Shown: positions 1 through 10,841 of the stretch, one piece after another
Numbering within the stretch: the stretch's first letter is position 1
Layout of the letters: every line of letters starts with the position of its first letter
NCBI RefSeq assembly: GCF_001639725.1
Contig: NZ_LTAW01000004.1
Location: forward strand, 414,348-478,347
From: Marinomonas atlantica
Lineage (GTDB): Bacteria > Pseudomonadota > Gammaproteobacteria > Pseudomonadales > Marinomonadaceae
Length of the DNA stretch: 64,000 nucleotides
Direction: 5' to 3'
The notes under the pieces: generated by a model
What the model saw: only the letters and a program-made list of their open reading frames with translations
What the model was told of the DNA's origin: nothing
Databases searched by the model: none
Program-made: the position numbers and the translations under genes

Positions 1-3000
1 TCAACGCGGCAATACGTAGATTAATGTCGGTCTGTGCAGGCGTTGAGATATCAACGTCAGGTGATTCACCGTTCTTAAGCGAAGTAACCGCGCGATCGAG
101 CATTTCCATAAATAATGAAAAACCGACGTGTTCAATATGACCGCTTTGTCCGTCACCTAATAGTTCACCGGTTCCGCGAATTTCTAAATCATGAGTGGCT
201 AGTGTGAAGCCTGCGCCTAACGTGTCGGCCATCGTGATGGCTTCTAGGCGTTTTTCTGCATCGCCGGTGACTTTTCGGTCATTTGGGGTAAGCAAATAAG
301 CGTAGGCCTGATGATGTGAACGACCGACACGGCCACGTAATTGGTGCAACTGGGCGAGGCCAAACTTATCGGCACGCTCAATGATGATGGTGTTAGCGTT
401 CGGTACATCGATCCCTGTTTCGATGATCGTAGAACAGACTAGTACATTGGCGCGCTTATGATAGAAGTCCGACATAACCTGCTCCAGTTCACGTTCTCGC
501 ATCTGGCCGTGACCAACGATGACGCGCGCTTCTGGAACAAGTTCTTTTAAATCTTCGGCGGCTTTCTCAATGGATTGGACTTCGTTGTGTAAATAGTAAA
601 TCTGTCCACCGCGATACAGCTCACGTAATACGGCTTCTCTAATTTGGTGACTATCTTTTTGCTTGACGAAGGTCTTTATTGAGAGACGTTTAGCTGGAGG
701 TGTTGCGATAATTGATAAATCGCGAATACCATTTAGTGACATGTTCAGAGTTCGCGGTATCGGCGTGGCCGTCAGTGTCAGAATATCCACTTCTGCACGT
801 AAGGCTTTAAACTGATCTTTTTGCTTCACACCAAAGCGGTGCTCTTCATCAATGATGACCAATCCAAGGTTGGCGAAGTTGATGTCGCTTTGAATCAGTT
901 TATGGGTACCTACAATAATGTCAGCGGTACCTTGTTGGATACGATCGATAGCGGCGGTAGTCTGTTTGCCGGAACGGAAGCGAGACAGCAGTTCTACCTG
1001 AACGGGCCAATCTGCAAAGCGGTCGCAGAAGTTATCGTAGTGTTGTTGTGCTAATAGGGTAGTTGGTACCAGCACAGCAACTTGTTTGCCGTCTTGAACA
1101 GCAAGGAAAGCTGCTCGCATCGCTACTTCGGTTTTACCAAAACCTACGTCACCACATACGAGGCGGTCCATGGCTTTAGCAGCCGACATGTCCTGAATGA
1201 CCGCATCGATGGCTGATTGTTGGTCTGGTGTTTCTTCAAACGGAAAACCAGATGAAAACTGTTTATAAGCATCATCAGGTTTGGCAAACGCGTGACCTTT
1301 TTTGGATTCACGTTTAGCGTAAATCTCTAACAGTTCAGCAGCGGTGTCACGCGCTCTTTCTGCCGCTTTTTGTTTGGCAACACTCCATTTGTCAGTGCCC
1401 AATTTGTGCAGCGGCGCGTGTTCTTCGTCGGCCCCTGTGTAGCGTGAAATCAATTGCAAAGATGATACTGGCACATACAGTTTTGCGTCGTTGGCGTAGC
1501 CAAGCGTTAGCAGTTCGGTTTCTTGTCCATCAATGGATAAATTAGTGAGCCCTAAATAGCGGCCAACACCGTGATCAATGTGAACAACTGGCGCGCCCAT
1601 TCGCAATTCTGTTAAGTTGCGAATAATAGCATCTTCGTCGATGTTAGACGCTTTGCGTCGTCGTGACTGCGTGACGCGTTCGCCTAACAAATTACTTTCC
1701 GCTATAAGAGCGGAGTGGTCCTCTAAAACAAAACCTTGTGACAGCAATCCTTCGGTAATAAATAGTCCACTTGTTTTCTCGCAGAAGCTTTGCCAAGTTT
1801 CACACACAGAGGGCTTAATTTTAGCGTCTTGCAACAAGTCCAATAGGGCTTCACGGCGACCAGCAGATTCAGCAACGATTAACGTGGGTCGGTTTTGCTT
1901 GGCCAAGAATGCTGTCAGTCTTGCAAATGTTGCTTGGCCTTGGTTGTCTGCGGATAGATCTGGTAGAGCCGCTTCAGGTGCTTGGTTTGTGCGAAATACG
2001 AGACCGGCAAAATGGCTGAGTTGTGCAAAGAATTCATCTTCTAAAAGACAAAGTTCACTTGGTTTCAATATGGGTTTTTGAACATCGTAAGCAAGTGATT
2101 CGTGTCGCGTTTTATAGTCTAGTAGGGTAGCGCCGACATATTCATTGAGTTGCTCATTACGAACTACCAGAGTGTGTTCGTGAAGGTAGTCGAATAGTGA
2201 TCCGGTTTTTTCAAAGAACAGTGGTAAGTAGTATTCGATACCGCCTGGAATAATGCCTTCAGTGACATCTTGATAGATAGGACTGCTGAGCGGGTCGATG
2301 TCGAAGCGTTCACGAAAGCGTTTACGAAACCCAGTTATACCATTTTGGGTTGTGGCAATTTCACGGGCTGGAAGAATTTTGATCTCCGACACTTTCTCGA
2401 TAGTACGCTGCGTCTCTACATCAAACCATCTAATCGACTCAACTTCGTCGTCAAACCATTCAATACGGACAGGATTGGCGACACCCATCGGGTAAACGTC
2501 CATTATGGCGCCACGAACGGCAAATTCTCCGTGGGTCGTAACCGTTTCAACATTTAAATAGCCGCCATTACTTAAACGATCAATTAATTGTTTTTGGGCT
2601 ATTTTTTGATCGAGCTTTAATTCAAAGCGCTGCGCATCGATGTGTTCTTCTGGGCAAATTCGTGTCAGGGCCGACGAAGTAGTGGTTAAGATGATGCCTG
2701 CAGACAAATCTCGAATTTGGGCTAAAGTATTTAAACGGTCAGAAATAATGTCCTGATGGGGCGAGAAACTGTCGTATGGCAGAGTCTCCCAATCTGAAAA
2801 GCGTAAGACAGGTAAGCTTTGCTCGGCAAAAAAACGGATGTTGTCCTCAATCTCATTTAACTCAGTTGCACTGGCCGCAATATACAGTAACGGCTTTTGG
2901 TACTGATGGGCGATCTCAATGATACGCTTTGCCTTGTGGCTAATATTATGAGTTTCAAGAAAATTTTTAAAGCCGGCAGTAAATTGTAATGTGTGTTTTA

Positions 3001-3007
3001 TGGTCAT
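1..3007 (-). CDS. mfd: Transcription-repair coupling factor Mfd (partial, 3' end outside window)
   Basis: Mfd is an ATP-dependent DNA translocase that removes RNA polymerase stalled at lesions and recruits UvrA for nucleotide excision repair. The frame is open from ATG at 3007 to the left edge, about 1002 codons of a family usually near 1150, so roughly the last 150 residues are missing. Readable in order are the UvrB-like N-terminal region, the RNA polymerase-interaction region ([13 protein letters not shown]), and superfamily 2 helicase motifs: Walker A as [11 protein letters not shown], the DEEH box (IIDEEHRFG), TATPIPRTL, and the QLRGRVGRS motif VI. It is divergent from nqrA across about 600 bases. 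Family identity is very secure; only the C-terminal end is unseen. Confidence 0.97.
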   Translation of the reverse strand, partial: MTIKHTLQFTAGFKNFLETHNISHKAKRIIEIAHQYQKPLLYIAASATELNEIEDNIRFFAEQSLPVLRFSDWETLPYDSFSPHQDIISDRLNTLAQIRDLSAGIILTTTSSALTRICPEEHIDAQRFELKLDQKIAQKQLIDRLSNGGYLNVETVTTHGEFAVRGAIMDVYPMGVANPVRIEWFDDEVESIRWFDVETQRTIEKVSEIKILPAREIATTQNGITGFRKRFRERFDIDPLSSPIYQDVTEGIIPGGIEYYLPLFFEKTGSLFDYLHEHTLVVRNEQLNEYVGATLLDYKTRHESLAYDVQKPILKPSELCLLEDEFFAQLSHFAGLVFRTNQAPEAALPDLSADNQGQATFARLTAFLAKQNRPTLIVAESAGRREALLDLLQDAKIKPSVCETWQSFCEKTSGLFITEGLLSQGFVLEDHSALIAESNLLGERVTQSRRRKASNIDEDAIIRNLTELRMGAPVVHIDHGVGRYLGLTNLSIDGQETELLTLGYANDAKLYVPVSSLQLISRYTGADEEHAPLHKLGTDKWSVAKQKAAERARDTAAELLEIYAKRESKKGHAFAKPDDAYKQFSSGFPFEETPDQQSAIDAVIQDMSAAKAMDRLVCGDVGFGKTEVAMRAAFLAVQDGKQVAVLVPTTLLAQQHYDNFCDRFADWPVQVELLSRFRSGKQTTAAIDRIQQGTADIIVGTHKLIQSDINFANLGLVIIDEEHRFGVKQKDQFKALRAEVDILTLTATPIPRTLNMSLNGIRDLSIIATPPAKRLSIKTFVKQKDSHQIREAVLRELYRGGQIYYLHNEVQSIEKAAEDLKELVPEARVIVGHGQMRERELEQVMSDFYHKRANVLVCSTIIETGIDVPNANTIIIERADKFGLAQLHQLRGRVGRSHHQAYAYLLTPNDRKVTGDAEKRLEAITMADTLGAGFTLATHDLEIRGTGELLGDGQSGHIEHVGFSLFMEMLDRAVTSLKNGESPDVDISTPAQTDINLRIAAL

Positions 3008-3614
3008 TTTGTTGGCTAATTTAAATTTTATGTTTAGCTAAGCGAAACAGAATCAGCAAAGCGTAATGCGTGAAGCTTAGGAGCTCTTGGCGAGTATTCA
3101 TTGAGTGCGTTAATTCCGTGCCTTGCAGCTTATTCTTCTATTCCCATTTAAACCAATGTACGTACAAAGACGTATAAGCCTAATGTGAATCAGTACTGCA
3201 GCAAGTGACATGGCATGTTTTCCTTCAGAGTGTGTTTCACTTTGAATCTATTTTGTCGTGTTAAATCGTAAGCCGCAACCATGTAAGTTCAAACAACTGG
3301 GGAAAAGTAAGTAAAGCACTAAGCTTTCATTAAATGAAAGAAAAATACAAAACTCAGATTTGTAGTGGAGTAAAATAAACAGTACTTATAATTGGTATTT
3401 CTCTATTTTTGCGCACTCATTGTGGGTAAAGGAAGCGTACGCTAGTAGTCAACGCTGGCAATGATCTCTATAATACGCAGGTTTTTTCGGTGAAGTGATA
3501 TTACGTTATAAAACGACCTTAATTTGGTGGTGAGAGTCAAAATGCTTTCCCGGAGGGGATTTGACTCAGTAGCGTAGGTACGCTTTGGTGTTCAATTTTT
3601 GTTGGGCAGAACAT
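3008..3614. other. mfd-nqrA divergent intergenic region
   Basis: This stretch of about 607 bases separates the divergent mfd and nqr genes. I see a candidate sigma-70 promoter near 3446-3474 and, close to nqrA, a possible 11-codon leader frame (3542-3577) followed by a small hairpin (AGCGT/ACGCT arms at 3571-3584). No RNA gene, repeat or conserved longer reading frame was recognised in the rest. Confidence 0.5.
3446..3474 (+). promoter_or_regulatory. Candidate sigma-70 promoter for the nqr operon
   Basis: A perfect TATAAT at 3469-3474 lies 17 bases downstream of TAGTCA (4 of 6 matches to the -35 consensus). It is about 140 bases before the nqrA start, leaving a leader of roughly 130 bases. 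This is a consensus match only. Confidence 0.4.
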
Positions 3615-4952
3615 ATGTATAAAATTACTAAAGGCCTAGATCTACCGATCAGCGGTGCCCCCAATCAGTCGATTGAGGATGCTCCTGCCGCAAAATCGGT
3701 TGCGATCATCGGACCTGATTATGTTGGTATGAAACCTACCATGCTGGTCAAAGAGGGTGATAAGGTCAAAAAAGGGCAGGTTATCTTTACAGATAAAAAA
3801 ACGGAAGGAGTAAAGTTCACCGCCCCAGCCTCAGGCACTATCGCAGCGATTAATCGCGGTGAACGCCGCGTGTTGCAATCGGTTGTTATTACAGTTGAAG
3901 GTAATGATGCCGTTGAATTTACGAAGTACTCCGGTTCAGAGCTTAAATCTCTAGAGCGCAGTACAGTAGTAGAGAATTTGGTTGAGTCAGGTCTTTGGAC
4001 TGCACTGCGCACTCGTCCTTTCTCTAAAGTTCCTGAAGTAGATTCAGTTCCTAGCTCAATCTTCGTTACGGCAATCGATACGAATCCTCTTGCGGCAGAT
4101 CCTGCTGCTGTGTTGGCTGACAAAGCAGAAGCATTTGCTGATGGTTTAACAGTGTTGACGCGCTTGACTGAGGGTAAAGTGTTTCTTTGTAAGGCTCCAG
4201 ATAGCAATATTCCAACCACTTCAGATGTTGTGGTTGAAGAGTTTTCTGGTAAGCACCCAGCAGGCCTTGCCGGTACGCACATCCATTTCCTTGATCCAGT
4301 AAGTGACAAGAAAACAGTTTGGTCTATTAATTACCAAGATGTGGTTGCTATTGGCGAACTGTTTATTAATGGGCAGCTGGATGTTTCTCGTGTTATTTCT
4401 GTGGCTGGACCACAGATCTCTAAGCCGCGCTTGGTTCGAACAGTGGTAGGTGCTGATCTAAATCAGTTGCTTTCAGGTGAACTGCCTGATGGCGAGAACC
4501 GTATCATCTCAGGTTCAGTGTTGTCTGGTCGTAAAGCGATTGGCCCTTATGCGTACCTTGGTCGTTATCATGCACAAGTGGTTGTTCTAGCTGAAGGTCG
4601 TGAACGTCAAATGGTTCATTATTTACGTGCTGGATTTGAAAAACATTCTGTATTGAATGTATTTATTTCAAAACTAACAGGTAAGTCGACATTTGACATG
4701 ACAACATCGACTAACGGTAGTGATCGTACCATGCTGCCACTAGGTCATTTTGAGCGTTTGATGCCGTTGGATATTCTTCCAACTCAATTATTGCGCGCTT
4801 TGGTTGTTGGCGACACTGAGCAGGCACAGAAACTGGGTGCATTAGAACTTGATGAAGAAGACTTGGCGTTAATGACGTATGCTTGTTCAGGTAAGTTTGA
4901 ATACGGCCCAATTCTACGTGACTGTCTCACAACGATTGAGAAAGAGGGTTAA
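3615..4952 (+). CDS. nqrA: Na+-translocating NADH:quinone reductase subunit A
   Basis: NqrA is the peripheral cytoplasmic subunit A of the Na+-NQR complex, which couples NADH oxidation to sodium export and ubiquinone reduction. The 445-residue length and the opening [14 protein letters not shown] are typical of the family. A TTG ten codons upstream (3585) is also in frame, but the ATG at 3615 matches the conserved family N terminus. It is the first gene of a tight six-gene operon, with 3 bases to nqrB. It lacks membrane segments, as expected for this subunit. Confidence 0.96.
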   Translation: MYKITKGLDLPISGAPNQSIEDAPAAKSVAIIGPDYVGMKPTMLVKEGDKVKKGQVIFTDKKTEGVKFTAPASGTIAAINRGERRVLQSVVITVEGNDAVEFTKYSGSELKSLERSTVVENLVESGLWTALRTRPFSKVPEVDSVPSSIFVTAIDTNPLAADPAAVLADKAEAFADGLTVLTRLTEGKVFLCKAPDSNIPTTSDVVVEEFSGKHPAGLAGTHIHFLDPVSDKKTVWSINYQDVVAIGELFINGQLDVSRVISVAGPQISKPRLVRTVVGADLNQLLSGELPDGENRIISGSVLSGRKAIGPYAYLGRYHAQVVVLAEGRERQMVHYLRAGFEKHSVLNVFISKLTGKSTFDMTTSTNGSDRTMLPLGHFERLMPLDILPTQLLRALVVGDTEQAQKLGALELDEEDLALMTYACSGKFEYGPILRDCLTTIEKEG

Positions 4953-4955
4953 TCC

Positions 4956-6152
4956 ATGGGTCTTAGAACTATTCTAGATAAAATGGAGCCTGAGTTTCAC
5001 TCAGGCGGCAAATATGAGAAATGGTATGCACTTTACGAAGCGGTTGATACTATTTTCTATCGTCCTAGCAGTGTTGCAAAAGGCGGTTCTCACGTTCGTG
5101 ACGCGGTAGATATGAAACGTGTCATGATTCTTGTTTGGATGTGTACATTCCCTGCAATGTTTTTCGGTATGTACAATATCGGATTCCAAGCAAACTCTGC
5201 GTTAGATGTTATGGGTGCAGCGCCGGCTGACACTTGGCGTCAAGGGGTTATCGGTGCACTGACAGCGTATAACGTAAACAGTGTATGGGATAACATGATT
5301 TATGGTGCGATGTATTTCTTGCCCGTTTATCTAACTACGTTTGTGGTGGGTGGTTTCTGGGAAGTATTGTTCGCTTCGGTTCGTAAACATGAAGTGAATG
5401 AAGGCTTCTTTGTTACGTCTATTCTGTTTGCTTTGACACTTCCTGCAACTATCCCGCTATGGCAGGTTGCTTTAGGTATTACTTTTGGTGTGGTACTGGG
5501 TAAAGAAGTATTTGGTGGAACGGGTAAAAACTTCCTAAACCCTGCCTTAGCAGGTCGTGCTTTCTTATTCTTTGCTTACCCTGCGTCTATGTCTGGTGAT
5601 GCGGTATGGACAGCGGTGGATGGTTACTCTGGTGCGACGGCTCTTAGTCAAGTGGCAGCAAGTGGCGTTGAAGCATTGTCTGTGTCTTGGTCTGATGCGT
5701 TCTTCGGCTTCATTCAAGGTTCTATGGGTGAAACCTCTACTCTAGCAATTTTGATAGGGGGTGGTGCGCTGTTGGTTATGAAGATTGCTGCATGGCGAAT
5801 TGTTGCAGGTGTGATGCTTGGTATGGTGGCAACTTCCTTGCTATTTAATGCCATTGGCTCTGATACCAATGCGATGTTTGCGACACCTTGGTACTGGCAC
5901 CTTGTAATGGGTGGCTTTGCTTTCGGTATGATGTACATGGCTACTGATCCTGTTTCAGCGTCTATGACTAACCGTGGTAAATGGTTCTACGGTGCGCTAA
6001 TCGGTGTAATGGTTATCATGATTCGTGTAGTAAACCCTGCATACCCTGAAGGTATGATGTTGGCGATTCTATTTGCTAACCTGTTTGCTCCGTTTATTGA
6101 CCACTTCGTAGTGCAAGCAAATATCAAACGGAGGATTGCTCGTAATGGCTAG
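4956..6152 (+). CDS. nqrB: Na+-translocating NADH:quinone reductase subunit B
   Basis: NqrB is a membrane subunit carrying covalent FMN, riboflavin and the sodium path. The protein has 398 residues and many hydrophobic segments. The flavinylation motif S-G-A-T lies at residues 225-228, so Thr228 is the expected FMN-phosphothreonine attachment site, which ApbE (encoded downstream) would modify. The stop overlaps the nqrC start by 8 bases, implying translational coupling. Identity is secure from length, order and motif. Confidence 0.97.
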   Translation: MGLRTILDKMEPEFHSGGKYEKWYALYEAVDTIFYRPSSVAKGGSHVRDAVDMKRVMILVWMCTFPAMFFGMYNIGFQANSALDVMGAAPADTWRQGVIGALTAYNVNSVWDNMIYGAMYFLPVYLTTFVVGGFWEVLFASVRKHEVNEGFFVTSILFALTLPATIPLWQVALGITFGVVLGKEVFGGTGKNFLNPALAGRAFLFFAYPASMSGDAVWTAVDGYSGATALSQVAASGVEALSVSWSDAFFGFIQGSMGETSTLAILIGGGALLVMKIAAWRIVAGVMLGMVATSLLFNAIGSDTNAMFATPWYWHLVMGGFAFGMMYMATDPVSASMTNRGKWFYGALIGVMVIMIRVVNPAYPEGMMLAILFANLFAPFIDHFVVQANIKRRIARNG

Positions 6153-6942
6153 CAGTAACGATAGCATTTCAAAAACCATCATTGTTGCTGTGGCGCTGTG
6201 TTTGGTGTGTTCGATCTTTGTTGCGGGTGCTGCCGTTGGTCTTAAGCCAATTCAGCAAGAGAACCGTGACCTCGACCGTAAACGTAACATTTTAGCGGCT
6301 GCGCAAATGCTTCAGCCTAGCGAAAGCGTTGAGGAAGTGTTCGCAACCGTTGAAAAACGACTTGTGAACATGGAAGCTGGCCGTTTTGCAACGGATGCTG
6401 AACTTCAAGATGCAGGTGTTAATGTTGACTCCTACAATCAGCAGGCCGCGGCTAAAGATCCAGAGTTGTCTACCTCGTTGAAGGGAGAGAGTGACCCTGC
6501 AAGCATTAAACGTCGCGCTAAATTTGCAGCGGTATATGTTGTAAAGGATGAAAATGCGAAAGCACGTATCATCTTACCAGTTCATGGCTACGGCCTGTGG
6601 TCAACAATGTATGGCTTTATGGCACTTGAGTCGGATCTTTCTACAGTCGTAGGTTTTGGTTTTTACCAGCAAGCTGAAACACCGGGACTGGGTGGTGAGG
6701 TCGATAACCCTAACTGGAAAGCACTTTGGGAAGGTAAAGAGGTCTACAACGAGGAAGGTGAAGCTGTTATTCGCTTGGCTAAAGGCTCTGTAGATTCTAA
6801 TGATCCTAATGCATCTCATAAAGTAGATGGTCTTTCTGGTGCGACTTTAACCAGTCGCGGTGTGACTAACCTAGTTCAATACTGGTTGGGTAGCGAGGGT
6901 TTTGGTCCTTTCCTTGCCGAACTTCGTAGTGAAGGAGTGTAA
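6145..6942 (+). CDS. nqrC: Na+-translocating NADH:quinone reductase subunit C
   Basis: NqrC carries the second covalent FMN, in a periplasm-facing domain anchored by one N-terminal membrane segment (about residues 11-31). The SGATLTS motif at residues 231-237 gives Thr234 as the flavinylation site. I chose the ATG at 6145 over the in-frame TTG at 6136 because a GGAGG lies about 10 bases before it and the N terminus MASSNDS matches the family. Length is 265 residues, and 2 bases separate it from nqrD. Confidence 0.96.
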   Translation: MASSNDSISKTIIVAVALCLVCSIFVAGAAVGLKPIQQENRDLDRKRNILAAAQMLQPSESVEEVFATVEKRLVNMEAGRFATDAELQDAGVNVDSYNQQAAAKDPELSTSLKGESDPASIKRRAKFAAVYVVKDENAKARIILPVHGYGLWSTMYGFMALESDLSTVVGFGFYQQAETPGLGGEVDNPNWKALWEGKEVYNEEGEAVIRLAKGSVDSNDPNASHKVDGLSGATLTSRGVTNLVQYWLGSEGFGPFLAELRSEGV

Positions 6943-6944
6943 GC

Positions 6945-7607
6945 ATGTCTGAAGTGAAAAAAGTCTTATTTGGCCCCATTCTATCTAACAACCCAATTGC
7001 TCTTCAGATTCTTGGTATCTGTTCTGCTCTTGCGGTAACAAGTAGTATGAGCGTAAGTTTGGTAATGTGTGTCGCGTTAACGGTAGTGACCGCTTTCTCA
7101 AATTTGTTCATTGCGGTCATCCGTAGCCACATTCCAAACAGTATTCGTATCATCGTACAGATGATCATTATTGCGTCGTTGGTAATTGTGGTAGACCAAG
7201 TGCTTAAAGCGTTCGCCTATGAAATCAGTAAGCAATTGTCTGTATTCGTTGGTTTGATTATTACTAACTGTATCGTTATGGGGCGTGCCGAAGCCTACGC
7301 TATGAAGAATGGCCCTGCCATGAGTTTCCTTGATGGTATCGGTAATGGTCTTGGTTACAGTGCAATGCTAATTATTGTCGCTTTCTTCCGTGAGCTTTTA
7401 GGTGCGGGTAAGTTACTTGGTGTGCCAATATTTGAAACGGTTCAAAATGGCGGTTGGTATCAACCTAACGGCTTGATGCTTCTACCACCGAGCGCTTTCT
7501 TTGTTATCGGCCTGGTTATTTGGGCGTTACGTGCGTACAAGACAGAGCAGGTTGAAGAGCCAGAGTTTACCATTGCTAAGAACTCTCGTTCTCAGGAGGC
7601 ATTATAA
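6945..7607 (+). CDS. nqrD: Na+-translocating NADH:quinone reductase subunit D
   Basis: NqrD is an integral membrane subunit. It pairs with the homologous NqrE to form the inverted-topology core that holds an iron-sulfur centre in the membrane and takes part in sodium translocation. It has 220 residues, about six hydrophobic segments, and the conserved [10 protein letters not shown] stretch with the invariant cysteine. The start follows a GAAGGAG ribosome-binding site, and the stop codon abuts the nqrE ATG directly. Confidence 0.96.
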   Translation: MSEVKKVLFGPILSNNPIALQILGICSALAVTSSMSVSLVMCVALTVVTAFSNLFIAVIRSHIPNSIRIIVQMIIIASLVIVVDQVLKAFAYEISKQLSVFVGLIITNCIVMGRAEAYAMKNGPAMSFLDGIGNGLGYSAMLIIVAFFRELLGAGKLLGVPIFETVQNGGWYQPNGLMLLPPSAFFVIGLVIWALRAYKTEQVEEPEFTIAKNSRSQEAL

Positions 7608-8216
7608 ATGGAACACTTAATTAGTCTTTTTATTAAAGCAGTTTTCGTTGAAAACATGGCGTTAGCTTTCTTCCTAGGTATGTGTACATTTTTGGCGCTA
7701 TCTAAGAAAGTAGAAACTGCCATTGGTCTTGGTATTGCGGTGGTTATCGTTTTGGCGGTTACTGTTCCAGTGAACAATTTGTTATACCAAGACCTTTTGA
7801 AAGAAGGGGCGCTGGATTGGGCTGGTCTGCCAAATGTTGACCTGAGCTTCTTAGGTTTGTTGAGTTACATCGGTGTTATTGCAGCGATTGTACAGATTTT
7901 GGAAATGACCTTGGATAAGTATATGCCTGCGTTGTACAACGCATTGGGCGTATTCTTGCCTTTGATCACGGTAAACTGTGCCATTCTGGGTGCGTCACTG
8001 TTCATGGTAGAGCGTGACTATAATTTCAGTGAAAGTTTGGTTTACGGTGTGGGTGCTGGTATCGGCTGGGCGCTTGCCATTGCAGCGCTGGCGGGTATTC
8101 GTGAGAAGCTTAAGTACTCTGATGTGCCTGCGGGTCTACGCGGTTTGGGTATCACGTTCATCACAGTGGGTTTGATGAGCTTGGGCTTCATGTCATTTTC
8201 TGGTGTGCAGCTTTAA
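7608..8216 (+). CDS. nqrE: Na+-translocating NADH:quinone reductase subunit E
   Basis: NqrE is an integral membrane subunit of 202 residues, the homologue of NqrD with opposite topology. The conserved [11 protein letters not shown] stretch provides the cysteine that, with the matching one in NqrD, is known in the family to ligate the intramembrane iron centre. A strong CAGGAGG site lies in the end of nqrD, about 9 bases before the ATG. A 42-base gap separates it from nqrF. Confidence 0.96.
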   Translation: MEHLISLFIKAVFVENMALAFFLGMCTFLALSKKVETAIGLGIAVVIVLAVTVPVNNLLYQDLLKEGALDWAGLPNVDLSFLGLLSYIGVIAAIVQILEMTLDKYMPALYNALGVFLPLITVNCAILGASLFMVERDYNFSESLVYGVGAGIGWALAIAALAGIREKLKYSDVPAGLRGLGITFITVGLMSLGFMSFSGVQL

Positions 8217-8258
8217 TTGCTGCACAGTTGGGACAACCAAGAATAAGGTTTAACTAGC

Positions 8259-9482
8259 ATGAACTTAGAAATCATTCTAGGTGTTGTGATGTTTACCGCT
8301 ATTGTTCTAGCGTTGGTAGCGATCATTTTGTTCGCTCGTGCACGCTTAGTAAGTAGTGGTGATGTGACAATCCGAATCAACGGGGAAAAGGAAGTGACAG
8401 CACCAGCTGGTGGCAAGTTGCTTCAAACCCTAGCAAACAGTGGTATTTTTCTTTCGTCAGCCTGTGGTGGTGGCGGTACCTGTGCTCAGTGTAAATGTAA
8501 AGTAACGTCGGGTGGTGGCTCGATGCTGTCTACTGAACAGTCGCACTTTACTCGTCGTGAAGAGAAAGAAGGTTACCGTCTTTCTTGTCAGGTTTCTGTT
8601 AAGCAGGATATGGATGTTGAAGTACCTGAAGAGGTCTTCGGTGTTAAAGCTTGGGAATGTACGGTTGAATCAAATCCGAATGTTGCCACTTTTATCAAAG
8701 AATTGACGCTTCGTCTGCCTGAGGGTGAAAACGTAGACTTCCGTGCAGGTGGTTATGTTCAGCTTGAAGCACCTGCGCACACGGTTAATTACAAAGATTT
8801 CGATATTCAAGAAGAGTACCGTGGCGACTGGGATCACTTTAATCTATGGAAATTTGTTTCTAAGGTTGATGAGACGATCATCCGTGCTTACTCAATGGCG
8901 AACTATCCAGAAGAGAAGGGTGTTGTTAAATTCAACATTCGTATCGCTTCACCGCCTCCTGGTAAAGATGATTTACCGCCAGGTCAAATGTCTTCTTACG
9001 TGTTTAGCTTGAAAGAAGGTGATAAGATCAAAGTATACGGTCCATTTGGTGAATTTTTTGCTAAAGACACTGATGCGGAAATGGTCTTTGTTGGTGGTGG
9101 TGCTGGTATGGCGCCAATGCGCTCGCATATATTCGATCAGCTTAAGCGTTTGAACTCTACTCGCAAGATTTCTTTCTGGTACGGTGCGCGTAGCTTGCGC
9201 GAAGCGTTCTACACGGAAGAGTATGATCAGCTTCAAGCTGAGAATGAAAACTTTGAGTGGCATCTAGCGTTATCTGATCCTCAGCCAGAAGACAACTGGG
9301 ATGGCAAGACTGGTTTCATTCATAATGTGTTGTATGAAAACTATCTAAAAGATCACCCAGCGCCTGAAGATTGTGAGTTCTACATGTGTGGACCTCCAAT
9401 GATGAATGCGTCAGTTATTAAAATGCTAGAAGACTTAGGTGTTGAGAAAGATAACATCCTTCTTGATGACTTTGGTGGCTAG
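8259..9482 (+). CDS. nqrF: Na+-translocating NADH:quinone reductase subunit F
   Basis: NqrF is the NADH-oxidising entry subunit. It contains an N-terminal membrane helix (about residues 5-27), a [2Fe-2S] ferredoxin domain with Cys69, Cys75, Cys78 and Cys110, and an FAD/NADH-binding reductase domain (RAYSMANYP for [15 protein letters not shown] for NADH, CGPPMMN near the C terminus). The 407-residue length matches the family. It is the last nqr structural gene, and a perfect hairpin terminator follows about 15 bases after its stop. Confidence 0.97.
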   Translation: MNLEIILGVVMFTAIVLALVAIILFARARLVSSGDVTIRINGEKEVTAPAGGKLLQTLANSGIFLSSACGGGGTCAQCKCKVTSGGGSMLSTEQSHFTRREEKEGYRLSCQVSVKQDMDVEVPEEVFGVKAWECTVESNPNVATFIKELTLRLPEGENVDFRAGGYVQLEAPAHTVNYKDFDIQEEYRGDWDHFNLWKFVSKVDETIIRAYSMANYPEEKGVVKFNIRIASPPPGKDDLPPGQMSSYVFSLKEGDKIKVYGPFGEFFAKDTDAEMVFVGGGAGMAPMRSHIFDQLKRLNSTRKISFWYGARSLREAFYTEEYDQLQAENENFEWHLALSDPQPEDNWDGKTGFIHNVLYENYLKDHPAPEDCEFYMCGPPMMNASVIKMLEDLGVEKDNILLDDFGG

Positions 9483-9497
9483 CACTGAATAAAACAC

Positions 9498-9530
9498 AGA
9501 CCCACCATATGGTGGGTCTTTGCTTTTCTT
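9498..9530 (+). terminator. Rho-independent terminator after nqrF
   Basis: A perfect 22-base palindrome (arms AGACCCACCAT and ATGGTGGGTCT, 9498-9519) is followed by a T-rich run (TTGCTTTTCTTTT). It separates nqrABCDEF from the maturation genes apbE and nqrM, so those need either read-through or their own promoter. Confidence 0.85.
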
Positions 9531-9553
9531 TTCATGTAAATGTGTTGGTACCT

Positions 9554-10570
9554 ATGAAGAACAAATTTTTGTTAGCTTTAATGGCAATCATTCTAGCTAC
9601 AATTCTATTTAAAGCTGTTTCATTTTCCCCTGAGCAAATTAGTTTCTCTGGCCCGACAATGGGCACAACTTATACGGTTAAATATATAACAAGCGCCGAC
9701 AGTCCAAGTCGTGAAGAGTTAAAATCCAATGTTGACAATGTTTTGGTTCATGTTAACAAGTTGATGTCGACTTATGACCCAACGTCTGAGTTGTCAGAAT
9801 TCAATAAGAAGCCTGCTGGTACCACCATTAAAGCATCTAATGGTTTAACGTATGTCCTAGGTGAAGCGCTCAAAATCAGTGAGCAAACGGGCGGAAAATA
9901 TGATGTTACTGTAGGTCCGCTAGTAAATATCTGGGGCTTTGGCCCAGGTAAACATAATGATGAAGTGCCTTCAGATAATTTAATTGAGGCAGCGCAACAA
10001 AAAGTAGGTTACCAGTACTTAAGTATCGATAATAATTCGATTACAAAAGCCAATGATGTGTACGTAGATTTATCATCGATTGCAAAAGGGTATGGCGTGG
10101 ATGAAGTCGCTCGTACCTTGAAAGAATCAGGGATTCGCAACTATCTTGTAGAAGTAGGTGGTGAAATCCTTGCATCAGGTCGAAAATTAGATGGTGAATT
10201 ATGGCATGTTGGTGTTGAGAGCCCTGCAGGTGGTCATAATGTGGCGCAACGAGTGATTGCAGCCAGTGATATTGCTATTGCGACCTCCGGAGATTATCGA
10301 AATTATTTTGAAAAAAATGGTGTGCGCTATTCTCATACCATTGACCCAACAACCGGTAAGCCGATTACTCACCGATTGGTTTCTGTAACAGTAATCGATT
10401 CAACGTCTACCCGAGCAGATGGTTTGGCGACAGCGATTACAGTGTTAGGTCCGATTCAGGGCCTGAAATTTGCACAAGAATATAACATAGCGGCCTATAT
10501 GTTGGTTAAAGAAGATACAGGGTTTGCTGAGCAATACTCTGATGCATTTAAACCTTACTTAACTAACTAG
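9554..10570 (+). CDS. apbE: FAD:protein FMN transferase ApbE
   Basis: ApbE transfers FMN from FAD onto threonine in the S/T-G-A-T motifs of NqrB and NqrC on the periplasmic side. The 338-residue protein has an N-terminal hydrophobic segment (about residues 4-24), then the family landmarks GPTMGTTY, DLSSIAKGYGVDE and a C-terminal STRADGLATA metal/FAD-binding stretch. The ATG at 9554 was chosen because an upstream in-frame start would lie inside the nqrF terminator. Many ApbE proteins are lipoproteins, but no lipobox cysteine is visible here, so it is probably anchored by its uncleaved N terminus. Confidence 0.94.
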   Translation: MKNKFLLALMAIILATILFKAVSFSPEQISFSGPTMGTTYTVKYITSADSPSREELKSNVDNVLVHVNKLMSTYDPTSELSEFNKKPAGTTIKASNGLTYVLGEALKISEQTGGKYDVTVGPLVNIWGFGPGKHNDEVPSDNLIEAAQQKVGYQYLSIDNNSITKANDVYVDLSSIAKGYGVDEVARTLKESGIRNYLVEVGGEILASGRKLDGELWHVGVESPAGGHNVAQRVIAASDIAIATSGDYRNYFEKNGVRYSHTIDPTTGKPITHRLVSVTVIDSTSTRADGLATAITVLGPIQGLKFAQEYNIAAYMLVKEDTGFAEQYSDAFKPYLTN

Positions 10571-10589
10571 CCCTAATTAAGAGGTAGAT

Positions 10590-10823
10590 ATGACAACAAT
10601 TGTATTGGCATTTGTATTAATGATTGCTTTGGTGGTTGCCATGGCAGTAGGTGTTCTGATGGGGCGTAAGCCTATTTCTGGTTCATGTGGCGGTATGAGT
10701 GCCTTGAACATGGAAGTGGCTTGTGATATTTGCGGTGGTGACAAAGGAAAGTGCGAGAAGGAAACAAAAAAAGCACGTGCTGCTGAAGTCTCTGATGAAC
10801 AGTTTTATGACGCAACGAAATAG
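10590..10823 (+). CDS. nqrM: Na+-NQR maturation protein NqrM (DUF539)
   Basis: This 77-residue protein has one N-terminal membrane helix (about residues 4-24) followed by four cysteines (33, 45, 48, 55) in a short soluble tail. NqrM is known to be needed for assembly of Na+-NQR and is thought to deliver iron to the NqrD/NqrE centre. Position 19 bases after apbE and downstream of nqrF is the conserved context. AAGAGGTAG before the ATG is a good ribosome-binding site. Confidence 0.93.
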   Translation: MTTIVLAFVLMIALVVAMAVGVLMGRKPISGSCGGMSALNMEVACDICGGDKGKCEKETKKARAAEVSDEQFYDATK

Positions 10824-10841
10824 ATGAGGTGATGAATTCTT

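Noticed and set aside
1617..2081. 154-codon plus-strand frame opposite mfd
   Set aside because: It lies entirely antisense to well-conserved mfd coding sequence and has no recognisable domain or ribosome-binding site.
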